NCBI GenBank assembly: GCA_015689685.1
Contig: WVSL01000004.1
Coordinates: 308,814 to 372,813 of the forward strand
DNA from: Rhodobacterales bacterium HKCCE2091
GTDB taxonomy: Bacteria; Pseudomonadota; Alphaproteobacteria; Rhodobacterales; Rhodobacteraceae
Direction of reading: 5' to 3'
DNA length: 64,000 nucleotides
Both the position numbers and the translations under genes were made by a program. Shown here one piece after another: positions 33,069-44,154 of this stretch. Position 1 is the first letter of the stretch; the number at the start of each line of letters is the position of its first letter. The notes under the pieces are model-generated. The model saw only the letters and a program-made list of their open reading frames with translations, made no database searches and was not told the DNA's origin.

Positions 33069-34307
33069 TCAGGCGGTCTTTTCCAACTCGAACGTGTCGT
33101 GCAGCGCCTGCACCGCGAGTTCCATGTACTTGCGGTCGATCAGCACGCTGACCTTGATCTCCGATGTCGTGATGACGCGGATGTTGATGCCCTCGTCCCG
33201 GAGCGCGGCGAACATCTTCGCGGCGACGCCGGCGTGGCTGCGCATCCCGATCCCGACGATGGAGACCTTGCAGACATCGGTATCCGCGATCAGGTCGTTG
33301 TACTCGATCTCGCCCCGGTCCTTCGCGCCTTCCATCGCCTGCCGCGCGCGGGCGACCTGGTTGGTCGGGCAGGAAAAGGTCATGTCCGTGCGGCCCTCTT
33401 CCGAGATGTTCTGCACGATCATGTCCACGTTGACCCCGGCATCGGCCAACGGGCCGAAGATCGCGGCGGCGATGCCCGGCTTGTCGGCGACGGAGACCAG
33501 CGTCATCTTCGCTTCGTCGCGGGAATAGGCCACACCGGCCACGGCGTTCTGTTCCACGATATCCTCCTCGTCGCAGACGAGCGTGCCCGCGTGTTCGTCA
33601 TTGTCCTCGAAACTCGACAGCACCCGCAAGCGCACCTTGAAGCGCATGGCGAGTTCGACCGACCGGGTCTGGAGCACCTTCGCACCGAGGCTGGCAAGCT
33701 CCAGCATCTCCTCGAAGGCGATCTTCTCCAGCTTCCGCGCCTTTTCGCAGATGCGCGGGTCGGTCGTGTAGACACCGTCGACATCGGTGTAGATGTCGCA
33801 GCGCTCGGCCCCGAATGCGGCGGCGAAGGCGACGGCGGTGGTGTCCGACCCGCCGCGGCCGAGCGTGGTGATCCGGCCTTCGGGGCTGACCCCCTGGAAA
33901 CCAGCGACGACGGCAACCTTCATGCCCTCGCCGAACTTGGCCATGATGTTGTCGGTGGGAATTTCCATGATCCGCGCGGCAGCGTGGGCGGCGTTGGTCT
34001 TCAGCGGCACCTGCCAGCCCTGCCAGCTTCGCGCGGGCACGTCCATTTCCTGAAGCGTCAGCGCCATCAGCCCCGCGGTGACGTTCTCGCCCGATGACAC
34101 GACCGCGTCGTATTCGCGCGCATCGTAGAGCGGCGAGGTCTCGTCGACGTAGCCGACCAGCTTGTTGGTTTCCCCCGCCATCGCCGACACGATCACGATC
34201 ACGTCGTAGCCGTTCGCGACCTCGCGCCCGACGCGCTTGGCCGCGCGCCGGATACGGTCGAGCGTGGCGACGGAGGTGCCGCCGAATTTCATCACCAGAA
34301 TGGGCAT
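33069..34307 (-). CDS. lysC: Aspartate kinase
   Basis: This 412-residue enzyme catalyses the first step of the lysine/threonine/methionine pathway. The kinase signature MKFGGTSVA is at 6-14, and GRGGSDTTAVA lies in the middle. Two ACT domains at about 265-400 (AAIFGPLADAGVNVDMIVQN, MFAALRDEGINIRVITTSEI) should bind lysine or threonine for feedback inhibition. It has its own promoter, separate from the alkylation-repair gene upstream. Confidence 0.95.
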   Translation of the reverse strand: MPILVMKFGGTSVATLDRIRRAAKRVGREVANGYDVIVIVSAMAGETNKLVGYVDETSPLYDAREYDAVVSSGENVTAGLMALTLQEMDVPARSWQGWQVPLKTNAAHAAARIMEIPTDNIMAKFGEGMKVAVVAGFQGVSPEGRITTLGRGGSDTTAVAFAAAFGAERCDIYTDVDGVYTTDPRICEKARKLEKIAFEEMLELASLGAKVLQTRSVELAMRFKVRLRVLSSFEDNDEHAGTLVCDEEDIVEQNAVAGVAYSRDEAKMTLVSVADKPGIAAAIFGPLADAGVNVDMIVQNISEEGRTDMTFSCPTNQVARARQAMEGAKDRGEIEYNDLIADTDVCKVSIVGIGMRSHAGVAAKMFAALRDEGINIRVITTSEIKVSVLIDRKYMELAVQALHDTFELEKTA

Positions 34308-34333
34308 CGTTCCCCTTCCCCGAGGCTCGCGGC

Positions 34334-34362
34334 GTCATATTCCCTGGGGTTGGGCGAGGCAA
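34334..34362 (-). promoter_or_regulatory. Promoter of lysC
   Basis: On the minus strand TTGCCT (plus 34357-34362) and TATGAC (plus 34334-34339) are spaced by 17 bp, with the start near 34327 and a leader of about 20 nt that contains GGGGAAGG. Confidence 0.5.
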
Positions 34363-34369
34363 GGGGCGG

Positions 34370-35043
34370 TCAGAGGTGCCGCGCGGCCTCCTTCCGGGCA
34401 ACGGGCTTCAGCCGGGCGCCGTGGGTAGCGAGCCAGTCGCGGACGCGGTCGGGGTCGCGCTTCGACAGGTCGCGGAGCCACCAGCCGATGGCCTTCTGGA
34501 TGAACCACTCGCGGTCGTCGGCGAGGTCGGCGCACCAGCCGAGAACCCGGGTGCGGGCGGCCCGTTCGTCGGGGCCGGGATGGCGCGACTTGCCGAAGGG
34601 CAGGGTGAAGACGAGCGCGGCGCGCCGGGTCCAGAGGTGGTCGGATCGCGTCCATCCCTCCAGCGCGTCGAGCCGCGCGGGCACCTGCACCAGCCGTTTC
34701 TGCCCGGACTGCGCCACGGCATCGGCGATGGCCCAGGAGTCGAACTCGGGCACGAAACCGGCGATACAGGCCCAGGCGGTCTCGTCGTCGGGCCGCATCC
34801 GGGCCTGAAGGAACAGCTTTCCGGCGGCGATGCGCGCCTCGAAGATGTCGCTCGCCCAGAGCCCCCGCGCCAGCGCCACCAGCGCCTCCTGCCCGCAGGC
34901 CTTGCGCCATCCGGCCGCGAGTTCGCCCGTCACCGCGTTCGACACCCCGAGGTATTCGCGGTCGGCCTTGTGGTAGTCCCGCATCCCCGCCGCCCGTTCC
35001 GGGTCGGCATGGGCACGGAGCGCGGCCATCGCCGCCTCGGGCG

Positions 35044-35047
<4 letters not shown>
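34370..35047 (-). CDS. DNA alkylation repair protein (AlkD-like HEAT-repeat)
   Basis: This is a 225-residue, all-helical AlkD-type protein of HEAT-like repeats. The family pattern includes YHKADREYLGVSNAVTGELA, FDSWAIADAV and WTRRAALVF. AlkD glycosylases remove positively charged alkyl bases without flipping them. The Asp in FDSWA is placed like the catalytic Asp of the family. Its start overlaps the glmS stop by 4 bp, so it is translated after glmS. Confidence 0.83.
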
Positions 35048-36855
<1,808 letters not shown>

Positions 36856-36858
36856 GGC

Positions 36859-38205
36859 TCAGGCCTTTCCTGCCTTCAGCGCGCGCAGGCGCGCCATCAG
36901 TTTCCGGGCCAGCCCCGGCTTGTTGACCTGCCGCCCCCGCGCGACCGCGAGACCGCCCGCCGGCACGTCCTCGGTGATGACCGAGCCCGAGGCGGTCAGC
37001 GCCTCGTCCCCGACCTTCACCGGCGCGACCAGCATGGTGTTGGAGCCGATGAAGGCCCGTGCGCCGATCTCCGTGCGGTGCTTGAACACGCCGTCGTAGT
37101 TGCAGGTGATCGTGCCCGCGCCGATGTTCGTGGCCTCGCCCACTGAGGCATCGCCAATGTAGCTGAGGTGGTTCACCTTCGCGCCCGGCGCGATCTCGGC
37201 GTTCTTCACCTCGACGAAGTTTCCGATGTGGACATACTCGGCCAGTTCGGCGCCGGGCCGCAGGCGGGCATAGGGGCCGACCGTGGCTCCGGCGGAAACA
37301 TGGCAGCCTTCGAGGTGCGAGAACGACCGGATCCGCGCGCCGGATTCCACCGTCACGCCGGGGGCGAAGACGACGTAGGGCTCCACCACCGCGTCGCGGC
37401 CGATGAAGGTGTCCTGCGCGAGGTGCACGGTCTCGGGCGCGGGCATCCGCACCCCGGCCTCGATCATCTCGGTGCGCTTGAGGTCCTGGAAGACCGTTTC
37501 GGCCCGGGCGAGGTCGGACGCGGAATTGACGCCGAGCGTTTCGGCCTCGGGGCAGATCACCGCGCGGGCGGTCAGGCCGCGTTGGCGGGCGATGGCGACG
37601 ATGTCGGTGAGGTAATATTCCTCTGCCGCGTTCCTGTTATCCACAGTGGCGAGCAGGTCGAGCAGCAGCGCGCCGTCTGCCGCGATCACGCCGGAATTGC
37701 AGAGGGTTACGGCGCGTTCCTCGTCCGTCGCGTCGCGGGCTTCCACGATCCTGTCCAGAAGCTCGCCTTGAAGGATCAGGCGCCCGTAGCGGCCGGGATC
37801 GTCCGCCTCGAAGCCGAGCACGGTGACATCCGCGCCGGTCGCCAGCATCCGTTCTACCGTCTCGGGGCGGATGAAGGGCGTGTCGCCGTAGAGCACGACT
37901 ACCTTGCCCGCGAACCCGTCGAGCGCCGGGGCGGCGGTGAGGACTGCGTGCGCGGTGCCGAGTTGCTCGGCCTGTTCCGCGGTGACGGCGACGGGGGAGA
38001 TGTCTTCGAGCGCCGCGGCGACGGTGTCCGCGCCGTAGCCCGTCACGACTACGATGCGGGCGGGGTCCAGCGCCTCGGCCGTGGCGACCGCGTGGGCCAG
38101 CATCGGCACCTGGCCGAGCGGGTGCAGCACCTTCGGCAGGTCGCTTTCCATGCGCGTGCCCTTACCGGCCGCGAGGATGACGATCGCGATGGGGTCCTGG
38201 ACCAT
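36859..38205 (-). CDS. glmU: Bifunctional UDP-GlcNAc pyrophosphorylase/glucosamine-1-phosphate acetyltransferase
   Basis: This is a 448-residue enzyme. The N-terminal uridyltransferase (LAAGKGTRMESDLPKVLHPL, near 11-30) is followed by a C-terminal left-handed beta-helix acetyltransferase (about 245-430; VEVKNAEIAPGAKVNHLSYI). It produces UDP-GlcNAc for peptidoglycan and LPS. It is the first gene of the glmU-glmS-alkD operon and has its own promoter. Confidence 0.96.
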   Translation of the reverse strand: MVQDPIAIVILAAGKGTRMESDLPKVLHPLGQVPMLAHAVATAEALDPARIVVVTGYGADTVAAALEDISPVAVTAEQAEQLGTAHAVLTAAPALDGFAGKVVVLYGDTPFIRPETVERMLATGADVTVLGFEADDPGRYGRLILQGELLDRIVEARDATDEERAVTLCNSGVIAADGALLLDLLATVDNRNAAEEYYLTDIVAIARQRGLTARAVICPEAETLGVNSASDLARAETVFQDLKRTEMIEAGVRMPAPETVHLAQDTFIGRDAVVEPYVVFAPGVTVESGARIRSFSHLEGCHVSAGATVGPYARLRPGAELAEYVHIGNFVEVKNAEIAPGAKVNHLSYIGDASVGEATNIGAGTITCNYDGVFKHRTEIGARAFIGSNTMLVAPVKVGDEALTASGSVITEDVPAGGLAVARGRQVNKPGLARKLMARLRALKAGKA

Positions 38206-38241
38206 GTGGGATACCGCTCAAACCGTTCTTGCTTGCCCTTC

Positions 38242-38270
38242 TGTTAGGGCCATGCCACCCCGCAGGGCAA
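38242..38270 (-). promoter_or_regulatory. Promoter of glmU
   Basis: On the minus strand TTGCCC (plus 38265-38270) and CTAACA (plus 38242-38247) are spaced by 17 bp. The predicted start is near 38235, 30 nt before the ATG. Confidence 0.45.
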
Positions 38271-38335
38271 GGCGGGGTGCGGTCAAATCGCGCTTCGATG
38301 GGTTTCAGGGGGCGGCGATAAACCGCCGAACGCGC

Positions 38336-39010
38336 ATGGGCACGGTGATCTTCGACCTCGACGGCACGCTGGTGGACAGCGCTGCCGACCTGATCGCGGC
38401 GGCGAACGCGGCGCTGGCGCAACTGGGCCACGCGCCGCAGCTCTCGGCCGGCGCGGACGACGCGGTGGCGTTCCGGGGCGGGCGGGCGATGCTGCGGCTG
38501 GCGTTCGAGCGGCTCGCGGTCACGGCGGCGGACGCCGAGGCGGGCATCGCGGCGGGCTACCCGCTGCTGCTGTCGGCCTATGGCGCCGCGCTCGACGTTC
38601 ACACCAGGCCCTATCCCGGCGCGGTCGCCGCGGTCGAGGCGGTTCGGGCGCGCGGCCATGCGACCGGAATCTGCACCAACAAGCCCGAGGCGATGGCCGA
38701 GGCGCTGTTGCAGCGGCTGGGCCTGCGCGACCTGTTCGGCGGGCTCGTCGGGGCCGGGACCCTGCCGGTGTCGAAGCCCGACCCGCTGCCCTACCGGGAG
38801 GCGGTGGCGCGGTCGGGCGCCGGGCCCTCGATCCTCGTCGGCGATACCGAGACCGATCGCAGGACCGCCACGGCCGCGGGCGTGCCCTGCATCCTCGTCG
38901 GGTTCGGCCCGCTCGGGGACGGCGTCGCGGCGCTGGAGCCGGACGCGGTCATCGCCCATTTCGACGCGTTGCCCGATGCCGTGGACAGGCTGATCGGGCG
39001 GCCCGATTGA
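38336..39010 (+). CDS. gph: HAD hydrolase, phosphoglycolate phosphatase-like
   Basis: This is a 224-residue HAD phosphatase. Motif I DLDGTLVDS is at 7-15 (Asp7 nucleophile, Asp9). Motif II is TNKPEAM, motif III includes the Lys of SKPDPLPY, and motif IV is VGDTETDRRTA. This is the phosphoglycolate phosphatase pattern, which removes 2-phosphoglycolate, although substrate range in the family is wide. It is divergent from glmU. Confidence 0.82.
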   Translation: MGTVIFDLDGTLVDSAADLIAAANAALAQLGHAPQLSAGADDAVAFRGGRAMLRLAFERLAVTAADAEAGIAAGYPLLLSAYGAALDVHTRPYPGAVAAVEAVRARGHATGICTNKPEAMAEALLQRLGLRDLFGGLVGAGTLPVSKPDPLPYREAVARSGAGPSILVGDTETDRRTATAAGVPCILVGFGPLGDGVAALEPDAVIAHFDALPDAVDRLIGRPD

Positions 39011-39035
39011 CCTGCCGACCGGGGCGGCGCATCGT
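39007..39035 (+). promoter_or_regulatory. Promoter of the DegT aminotransferase gene; mRNA may be leaderless
   Basis: TTGACC (39007-39012) and CATCGT (39030-39035) are spaced by 17 bp. Transcription 7 nt after the -10 would begin at the ATG itself (39042). No Shine-Dalgarno is seen before that ATG, which supports a leaderless message. The -35 overlaps the stop of the phosphatase gene. Confidence 0.4.
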
Positions 39036-39041
39036 CCGGCC

Positions 39042-40229
39042 ATGACACGCGTGTTCACGGGCAGTTTCACCCAACAGGAGCCGATCCCGGAGGCCGGGAT
39101 CGAGGCGGCGCTCGCGGTCCTGCGCCACGGCCGGCTGCACCGCTACAACCTGACGGACGGCGAGGCCGGGGAAGTGGCGCTGCTGGAGGAGGAGTTCGCC
39201 GCCTTCACCGGCGCGGCCTATGCGCTCGCCGTCGCCTCGGGGGGCTACGCGATGGGCTGCGCGCTGCGCGCCGTCGGCGTCGGCGCGGGCGACAGGGTGC
39301 TGTCGAACGGCTTCACGCTCGCCCCGGTGCCGGGTGCCATCGCGAGCGTCGGGGCAGAGCCGGTCTTCGTCGAGACCACCGAGGCGCTGACCATCGACCT
39401 CGACGATCTCGCCGGGAAGGCGCGGGACAGCGGGGCGACCGTGCTTCTGCTCAGCCACATGCGGGGCCATGTCTGCGACATGGACGCGCTGATGGCGTAT
39501 TGCGACGAGGTCGGCATCCGCGTGATCGAGGATTGCGCCCACACGATGGGCGGCGGCTGGGCCGGCACGCCCTCGGGCCGGCATGGACTGGTCGCCTGCT
39601 ACTCGACCCAGACCTACAAGCACATCAATTCCGGCGAGGGCGGGTTCCTCGTCTCCGACGACGCGGAGGTCATGGCCCGCGCGATCATCCTGTCGGGAAG
39701 CTACATGCTCTACCCCCGCCACCGGGCCAGGCCGCCGGTGGAGGTGTTCGAAAAGATCAAGTGGGTGACGCCGAACATCTCCGGCCGGATGGACAACCTG
39801 CGCGCCGCGATCCTGCGTCCGCAACTGGCCGACCTGCCGCGCCAGGTGGCGCGCTGGAACGCGCTCTACCGGACGGTGGAGGAGGGCCTGCGCAACACCC
39901 CCGGCCTCAAGGTGATCGAGCGCGATCCGCGCGAGGACATCGTGGGCTCGTCGATCCAGTTCCTGCTGCCGGACGCGGGCGAGGCGCGGATCGCGAATGT
40001 GGTCACGGGCTGCAAGGCCCGCGGCGTGGAGCTGAAGTGGTTCGGCGCGGAGGAGCCCGTCGCCTTCACCTCGCGCTACGACAGCTGGCGCTACGCGGCC
40101 CCGCAACGCCTGCCGAAGACCGACGCGATCCTCGCGGGCCTGATGGACATGCGCCTGCCGCTGACGTTCACGCCGGACGACTGCCGCCTGATCGCGGAGA
40201 TCATCCGCGAGGAGGTGATGGCCGCCTGA
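39042..40229 (+). CDS. DegT/DnrJ/EryC1/StrS-family PLP aminotransferase
   Basis: This is a 395-residue fold-type I aminotransferase. The PLP lysine is Lys193 in TYKHINSGEGG, and Asp164 lies in VIEDCAHTMG. Members aminate keto-sugars on nucleotide diphosphates for surface polysaccharides or antibiotics. No sugar-nucleotide dehydratase or glycosyltransferase is adjacent, so the substrate is unknown. Nearby glmS/glmU supply UDP-GlcNAc. The start has no ribosome site (see the promoter entry). Confidence 0.85.
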   Translation: MTRVFTGSFTQQEPIPEAGIEAALAVLRHGRLHRYNLTDGEAGEVALLEEEFAAFTGAAYALAVASGGYAMGCALRAVGVGAGDRVLSNGFTLAPVPGAIASVGAEPVFVETTEALTIDLDDLAGKARDSGATVLLLSHMRGHVCDMDALMAYCDEVGIRVIEDCAHTMGGGWAGTPSGRHGLVACYSTQTYKHINSGEGGFLVSDDAEVMARAIILSGSYMLYPRHRARPPVEVFEKIKWVTPNISGRMDNLRAAILRPQLADLPRQVARWNALYRTVEEGLRNTPGLKVIERDPREDIVGSSIQFLLPDAGEARIANVVTGCKARGVELKWFGAEEPVAFTSRYDSWRYAAPQRLPKTDAILAGLMDMRLPLTFTPDDCRLIAEIIREEVMAA

Positions 40230-40250
40230 CCCGGACGGCGACGGGGGGCT

Positions 40251-40279
40251 TTGACTCGGGCGTCGTGCCGCGATATTAA
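40251..40279 (+). promoter_or_regulatory. Promoter of the leucine/isovalerate degradation operon
   Basis: TTGACT (40251-40256) and TATTAA (40274-40279) are spaced by 17 bp. The start would be near 40286, inside the palindrome described next. Confidence 0.55.
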
Positions 40280-40299
40280 ATGAACAGGCGTTCAATTAA
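40276..40299. promoter_or_regulatory. 24-bp palindromic operator over the -10 of ivd
   Basis: TTAA-N-TGAAC (40276-40285) and GTTCA-N-TTAA (40290-40299) form a near-perfect inverted repeat around AGGC. It covers the -10 box and the transcription start, so a bound protein would repress. The layout fits a TetR-family site. Regulators of leucine/acyl-CoA catabolism are often TetR- or MerR-type, and no such gene is in the window. Confidence 0.65.
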
Positions 40300-40328
40300 C
40301 GCCGCGCTGACTTGGGAGGGACGGCGGA

Positions 40329-41492
40329 ATGTTCAACGGCTCCATGCGATTCGACCTGGGCGAGGACATCGAGGCGCTGCGCGAGACGGTGCATCGCTGG
40401 GCGCAGGAGCGCGTCCGCCCGATGGCCGGCGAGATCGACGCGACCAACGCCTTTCCGCCAGAGCTCTGGCGCGAGATGGGCGACCTGGGCCTGCTCGGCA
40501 TCACGGTTCCCGAGGAATACGGCGGGGCCGACATGGGCTACCTCGCCCATGTCGTCGCGGTGGAGGAAATCGCGCGCGCCTCGGCCAGCGTCAGCCTCAG
40601 CTACGGCGCGCATTCGAACCTCTGCGTCAATCAGATCCGCCTGAACGGCAACGAGGCGCAGCGGGCGAAGTACCTGCCGGGGCTCGTCAGCGGCGAACAT
40701 GTCGGCGCGCTCGCGATGTCCGAGGCCGGGGCGGGGTCCGACGTGGTGTCGATGAAGCTGCGCGCGGAAAAGCGGAACGACCATTTCCGCCTGAATGGCA
40801 CGAAGTTCTGGATCACCAACGGCCCCGATGCCGACACGCTCGTGGTCTACGCGAAGACCGATCCCGAGGCCGGGTCGAAGGGCATCACCGCCTTCCTGAT
40901 CGAGAAATCGATGAAGGGGTTCAGCACCTCCCCGCATTTCGACAAGCTCGGGATGCGCGGGTCGAACACGGCCGAGCTGATCTTCGAGGACGTGGAGGTG
41001 CCGTTCGACAACATCCTCGGCGAGGAGGGCAAGGGCGTCCGCGTGCTGATGTCGGGTCTCGACTACGAGCGCGTCGTGCTGAGCGGCATCGGCACCGGCA
41101 TCATGGCGGCCTGTCTCGACGAGGTGATGCCCTACCTGAAGGAGCGCAAGCAGTTCGGGAAGCCGATCGGGGAATTCCAGCTCATGCAGGGCAAGATCGC
41201 GGACATGTACACCGCGATGAACTCCGCCCGGGCCTATGTCTACGAGGTCGCGAAGGCCTGCGACCGGGGCGAGGTCACCCGCGCCGATGCCGCCGCCTGC
41301 GTGCTCTACGCGTCCGAAGAGGCGATGAAGGTCGCGCACCAGGCGGTGCAGGCGATGGGTGGCATGGGTTTCATGAACGAGACCCCGGTCAGCCGCATCT
41401 TCCGCGACGCCAAGCTGATGGAGATCGGCGCCGGCACGTCCGAGATCCGACGGATGCTGGTTGGCCGCGAGCTGATGGGGGCGATGGGGTGA
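40329..41492 (+). CDS. ivd: Isovaleryl-CoA dehydrogenase
   Basis: This 387-residue FAD enzyme oxidises isovaleryl-CoA to 3-methylcrotonyl-CoA. The FAD/substrate motif [13 protein letters not shown] lies at 127-139. Glu247 in [11 protein letters not shown] sits where isovaleryl-CoA dehydrogenases have their catalytic base, unlike other acyl-CoA dehydrogenases. The C-terminal [19 protein letters not shown] is typical. GGGAGGG precedes the ATG at a 9-10 nt gap. It is the first gene of the leucine operon. Confidence 0.94.
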   Translation: MFNGSMRFDLGEDIEALRETVHRWAQERVRPMAGEIDATNAFPPELWREMGDLGLLGITVPEEYGGADMGYLAHVVAVEEIARASASVSLSYGAHSNLCVNQIRLNGNEAQRAKYLPGLVSGEHVGALAMSEAGAGSDVVSMKLRAEKRNDHFRLNGTKFWITNGPDADTLVVYAKTDPEAGSKGITAFLIEKSMKGFSTSPHFDKLGMRGSNTAELIFEDVEVPFDNILGEEGKGVRVLMSGLDYERVVLSGIGTGIMAACLDEVMPYLKERKQFGKPIGEFQLMQGKIADMYTAMNSARAYVYEVAKACDRGEVTRADAAACVLYASEEAMKVAHQAVQAMGGMGFMNETPVSRIFRDAKLMEIGAGTSEIRRMLVGRELMGAMG

Positions 41493-41511
41493 CACCGGCG
41501 GAGGCGGAGCG

Positions 41512-41808
41512 GTGAGCGAGCGGGTGCGGCCGGGTTTCCTGCCGCTCGCGGCGCTGTCGGTCGCCGCGATCACGGCGGGCCTGCTTCTCGGCCGCGCGGC
41601 GGAGCCTCCGACCGAAAGCGAGGTCATCTCGGACATCGCGGAACGCTACGTTTCCGAAACCGGCGGCGCGCATACCGACTGCGTGGCGCGGCCGGGCCCG
41701 GCGGGCCTGGCGTGGCTGACCGTCTACTGCGAGGGCGAGGCCGGGGATTTCGCCTATCCCGTCGACCGCGACGGCCGGGTCGTGCCGATCGAGGAGGACG
41801 GGGCGTGA
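41512..41808 (+). CDS. Small membrane-anchored hypothetical protein
   Basis: This 98-residue protein has one N-terminal hydrophobic segment (about 9-27, FLPLAALSVAAITAGLLLG) that can act as an anchor or signal. A short soluble domain follows with two cysteines (TDCVARPG, VYCEGEAG). I do not recognise it. The GTG start lies 19 bp after ivd, and its stop overlaps the next ATG, so it belongs to the operon. Confidence 0.6.
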   Translation: MSERVRPGFLPLAALSVAAITAGLLLGRAAEPPTESEVISDIAERYVSETGGAHTDCVARPGPAGLAWLTVYCEGEAGDFAYPVDRDGRVVPIEEDGA

Positions 41809-43367
41809 TGGAGCTGAAGCCATACGACCGGCTTCGGGCGGAGTTCGACTGGGCCATTCCCGACCGGATCAACATGGCGGTGCAGGCCTGCGATGCCTGG
41901 GCCGAGGCGGAGCCGGACCGGACCGCGATTATCGAGGCCGGGGACAAGCTGACGCTGGTCGGCTACGGCCAGTTGCGCTTCATGGCCGATTTCCTTGCCC
42001 GGTTCCTGAGGCTGCGGGGCGTCGGCCGGGGCGACCGGATCGGCGTCCTGCGGAGCCAGGGCGCATGGTGCGCCGCCGCCAACATCGCCGCCTGGAAGCT
42101 CGGTGCGATCTCTGTCCCGCTGTTCAAGCTGTTCCAGCACGACGCGCTCGCCTCGCGGCTCGGCGACAGCGGCACGCGGGTGGTGGTGACCGACGCCGAT
42201 GGCCGCGAGACCCTGACCGCGTTTCCGGACGTGGTGCCTCTGGTGCCGGAGGACCTGCTGGCCGTGTCCCAGGGCGAGGACGAACCGGCGTTCCCGACCG
42301 CCGAAACCGGGCCGGAGGACCCGGCCGTCCTGATCTACACCTCGGGCACCACCGGCAAGCCCAAGGGCGCGCTGCACGGCCACCGGGTCCTGACCGGTCA
42401 CCTGCCGGGGGTGGAACTCAGCCATGACGGGCTCGGCGCGCCGGGGGACGTGATCTGGACGCCCGCGGACTGGGCGTGGATCGGGGGGCTGTTCGATGTG
42501 CTGATGCCGGGCCTCGCGCTCGGCGTGCCCGTGGTCGCCGCGCGGCTGGCGAAGTTCACGCCCGGGGACGCCGTTCGCATCTGCCGGGAGGCCGGGGTCC
42601 GGAACGCGTTCTTTCCGCCGACCGCCCTGCGCCTTCTGAAGGCCGCCGACGCGGCGATCCCCGGCCTGCGCTCCGTCGCCTCGGGCGGCGAGCCGCTGGG
42701 GGCCGAAATGCTCGACTGGGGCCGCCGCGCCCTTGGCGTCACCATCAACGAGTTCTACGGCCAGACCGAGTGCAACATGATCGTCAGCGCCTGCGGGGCG
42801 ATATTCGACACCCCGCCGGGGGCGATCGGGCGGCCGGTGCCGGGCCACGAGGTCGAGGTGATCGACGAGACCGGGGCCGCCACCGGGGCGGAGGGAGAGA
42901 TCGCGGTGCGCCGCGGTTCGGCCTCGATGATGCTGTGCTACTGGCAGAACCCCGGCGCCACGGCCGAGAAGTATCGCGGCGACTGGATGCTGACCGGCGA
43001 CCGCGGCCTGCGCGAAGGCGAGGCGATCCGCTTCGTCGGCCGCGAGGATGATGTCATCACCTCCGCCGGATACCGGATCGGCCCCGGCGAGATCGAGGAT
43101 TGCCTGCTGACCCACCCCGCGGTCGCGACCGCGGGCGTTGTCGGAAAGCCCGACCCGGTGCGGACCGAGATCGTGAAGGCATACGTCGTGCTGAAACCCG
43201 GCGCGACCGCGACCCCCGAGGACCTGCAGGCGCACGTCAAATCCCGTCTCGCCGGGTATTCCTACCCGCGCGAGGTCGCGTTCGTCGACGCCCTGCCGAT
43301 GACGGTGACCGGCAAAGTGATCCGCAAGGAACTGAAGGCCCGCGCGGCGGCGGAGGTGCCGGCATGA
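41808..43367 (+). CDS. AMP-dependent acyl-CoA synthetase
   Basis: This is a 519-residue adenylate-forming ligase. The ATP-binding P-loop is YTSGTTGKPKGAL (about 181-193), and motif NEFYGQTECNM lies near 316. TGDRGLREGE, the hinge region AGYRIGPGEIED and the C-terminal catalytic Lys in TVTGKVIRKELK follow. The pattern is of medium-chain/acetyl-CoA synthetase-like enzymes. In this operon it may activate isovalerate or another branched acid to its CoA ester. The ATG overlaps the preceding stop. Confidence 0.88.
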   Translation: MELKPYDRLRAEFDWAIPDRINMAVQACDAWAEAEPDRTAIIEAGDKLTLVGYGQLRFMADFLARFLRLRGVGRGDRIGVLRSQGAWCAAANIAAWKLGAISVPLFKLFQHDALASRLGDSGTRVVVTDADGRETLTAFPDVVPLVPEDLLAVSQGEDEPAFPTAETGPEDPAVLIYTSGTTGKPKGALHGHRVLTGHLPGVELSHDGLGAPGDVIWTPADWAWIGGLFDVLMPGLALGVPVVAARLAKFTPGDAVRICREAGVRNAFFPPTALRLLKAADAAIPGLRSVASGGEPLGAEMLDWGRRALGVTINEFYGQTECNMIVSACGAIFDTPPGAIGRPVPGHEVEVIDETGAATGAEGEIAVRRGSASMMLCYWQNPGATAEKYRGDWMLTGDRGLREGEAIRFVGREDDVITSAGYRIGPGEIEDCLLTHPAVATAGVVGKPDPVRTEIVKAYVVLKPGATATPEDLQAHVKSRLAGYSYPREVAFVDALPMTVTGKVIRKELKARAAAEVPA

Positions 43368-43443
43368 CACGACCCGTCACATCGCCGCGCTATCCTGAAC
43401 CGGACACCGGCCGCGCAAGCGGCCCCGGACGGGAGACAGGACG

Positions 43444-44154
43444 ATGACCGACCACGCGAGCCTCAGGGCGCTTTACGTTAACACCTCGCTGAAGAAGACC
43501 GCGGGGGAGAGCCACACGCAGCTCCTGCTCGATGCCTCGGCGGGGATCATGGAGCGGCAGGGGGTGACGGTCGACCGTCTCCACATGCTCGACCATCAGG
43601 TGCCGCCCGGCGTCTATCCCGACATGACCGAACACGGCTGGGACCGCGACGACTGGCCGACGCTCTGGGACCGGGTTCTTGCCGCCGACATCCTCGTGGT
43701 CGGCACGCCGCTTTGGCTGGGCGAGGAAAGCTCGGTCTGCCGGGTGCTGATCGAACGGCTCTACGGCATGTCGGGCGAGCTGAACGACAGGGGCCAGTCT
43801 GTGTTCTACGGCAAGGTCGCCGGGACTGTCGTGACCGGCAACGAGGACGGCATCAAGCACGCCGCGATGACCGTGGGCTACGCGCTGAACCACCTCGGCT
43901 ACACGATCCCGCCGCAGGCCGATTGCGGCTGGATCGGCGAGGCCGGGCCGGGGCCGTCCTACGGCGACGACGACGGGCAGGGTGGGCGCGTGGGGTTCGA
44001 CAACGACTTCACGCAGCGCAACACCACGATCATGACCTGGAACCTGATGCACCTCGCGGCGATGCTGAAAGGCGGCCTGCCGCCCGAGGGCAACGACCGC
44101 CGGGCGTGGAAGGACGGCAACAGGTTCGGCTTCGAGAACCCGGAGTATCGCTGA
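43444..44154 (+). CDS. Flavodoxin-like FMN-binding protein
   Basis: This is a 236-residue flavodoxin-fold protein. The phosphate loop NTSLKKTAGESHTQ (about 13-26), VVGTPLWLGEESS and VTGNEDGIKHAA fit NADPH-dependent FMN reductases/WrbA relatives. It may transfer electrons or reduce quinones. No pathway partner is evident within the leucine operon. Its stop overlaps the start of the next gene. Confidence 0.75.
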   Translation: MTDHASLRALYVNTSLKKTAGESHTQLLLDASAGIMERQGVTVDRLHMLDHQVPPGVYPDMTEHGWDRDDWPTLWDRVLAADILVVGTPLWLGEESSVCRVLIERLYGMSGELNDRGQSVFYGKVAGTVVTGNEDGIKHAAMTVGYALNHLGYTIPPQADCGWIGEAGPGPSYGDDDGQGGRVGFDNDFTQRNTTIMTWNLMHLAAMLKGGLPPEGNDRRAWKDGNRFGFENPEYR

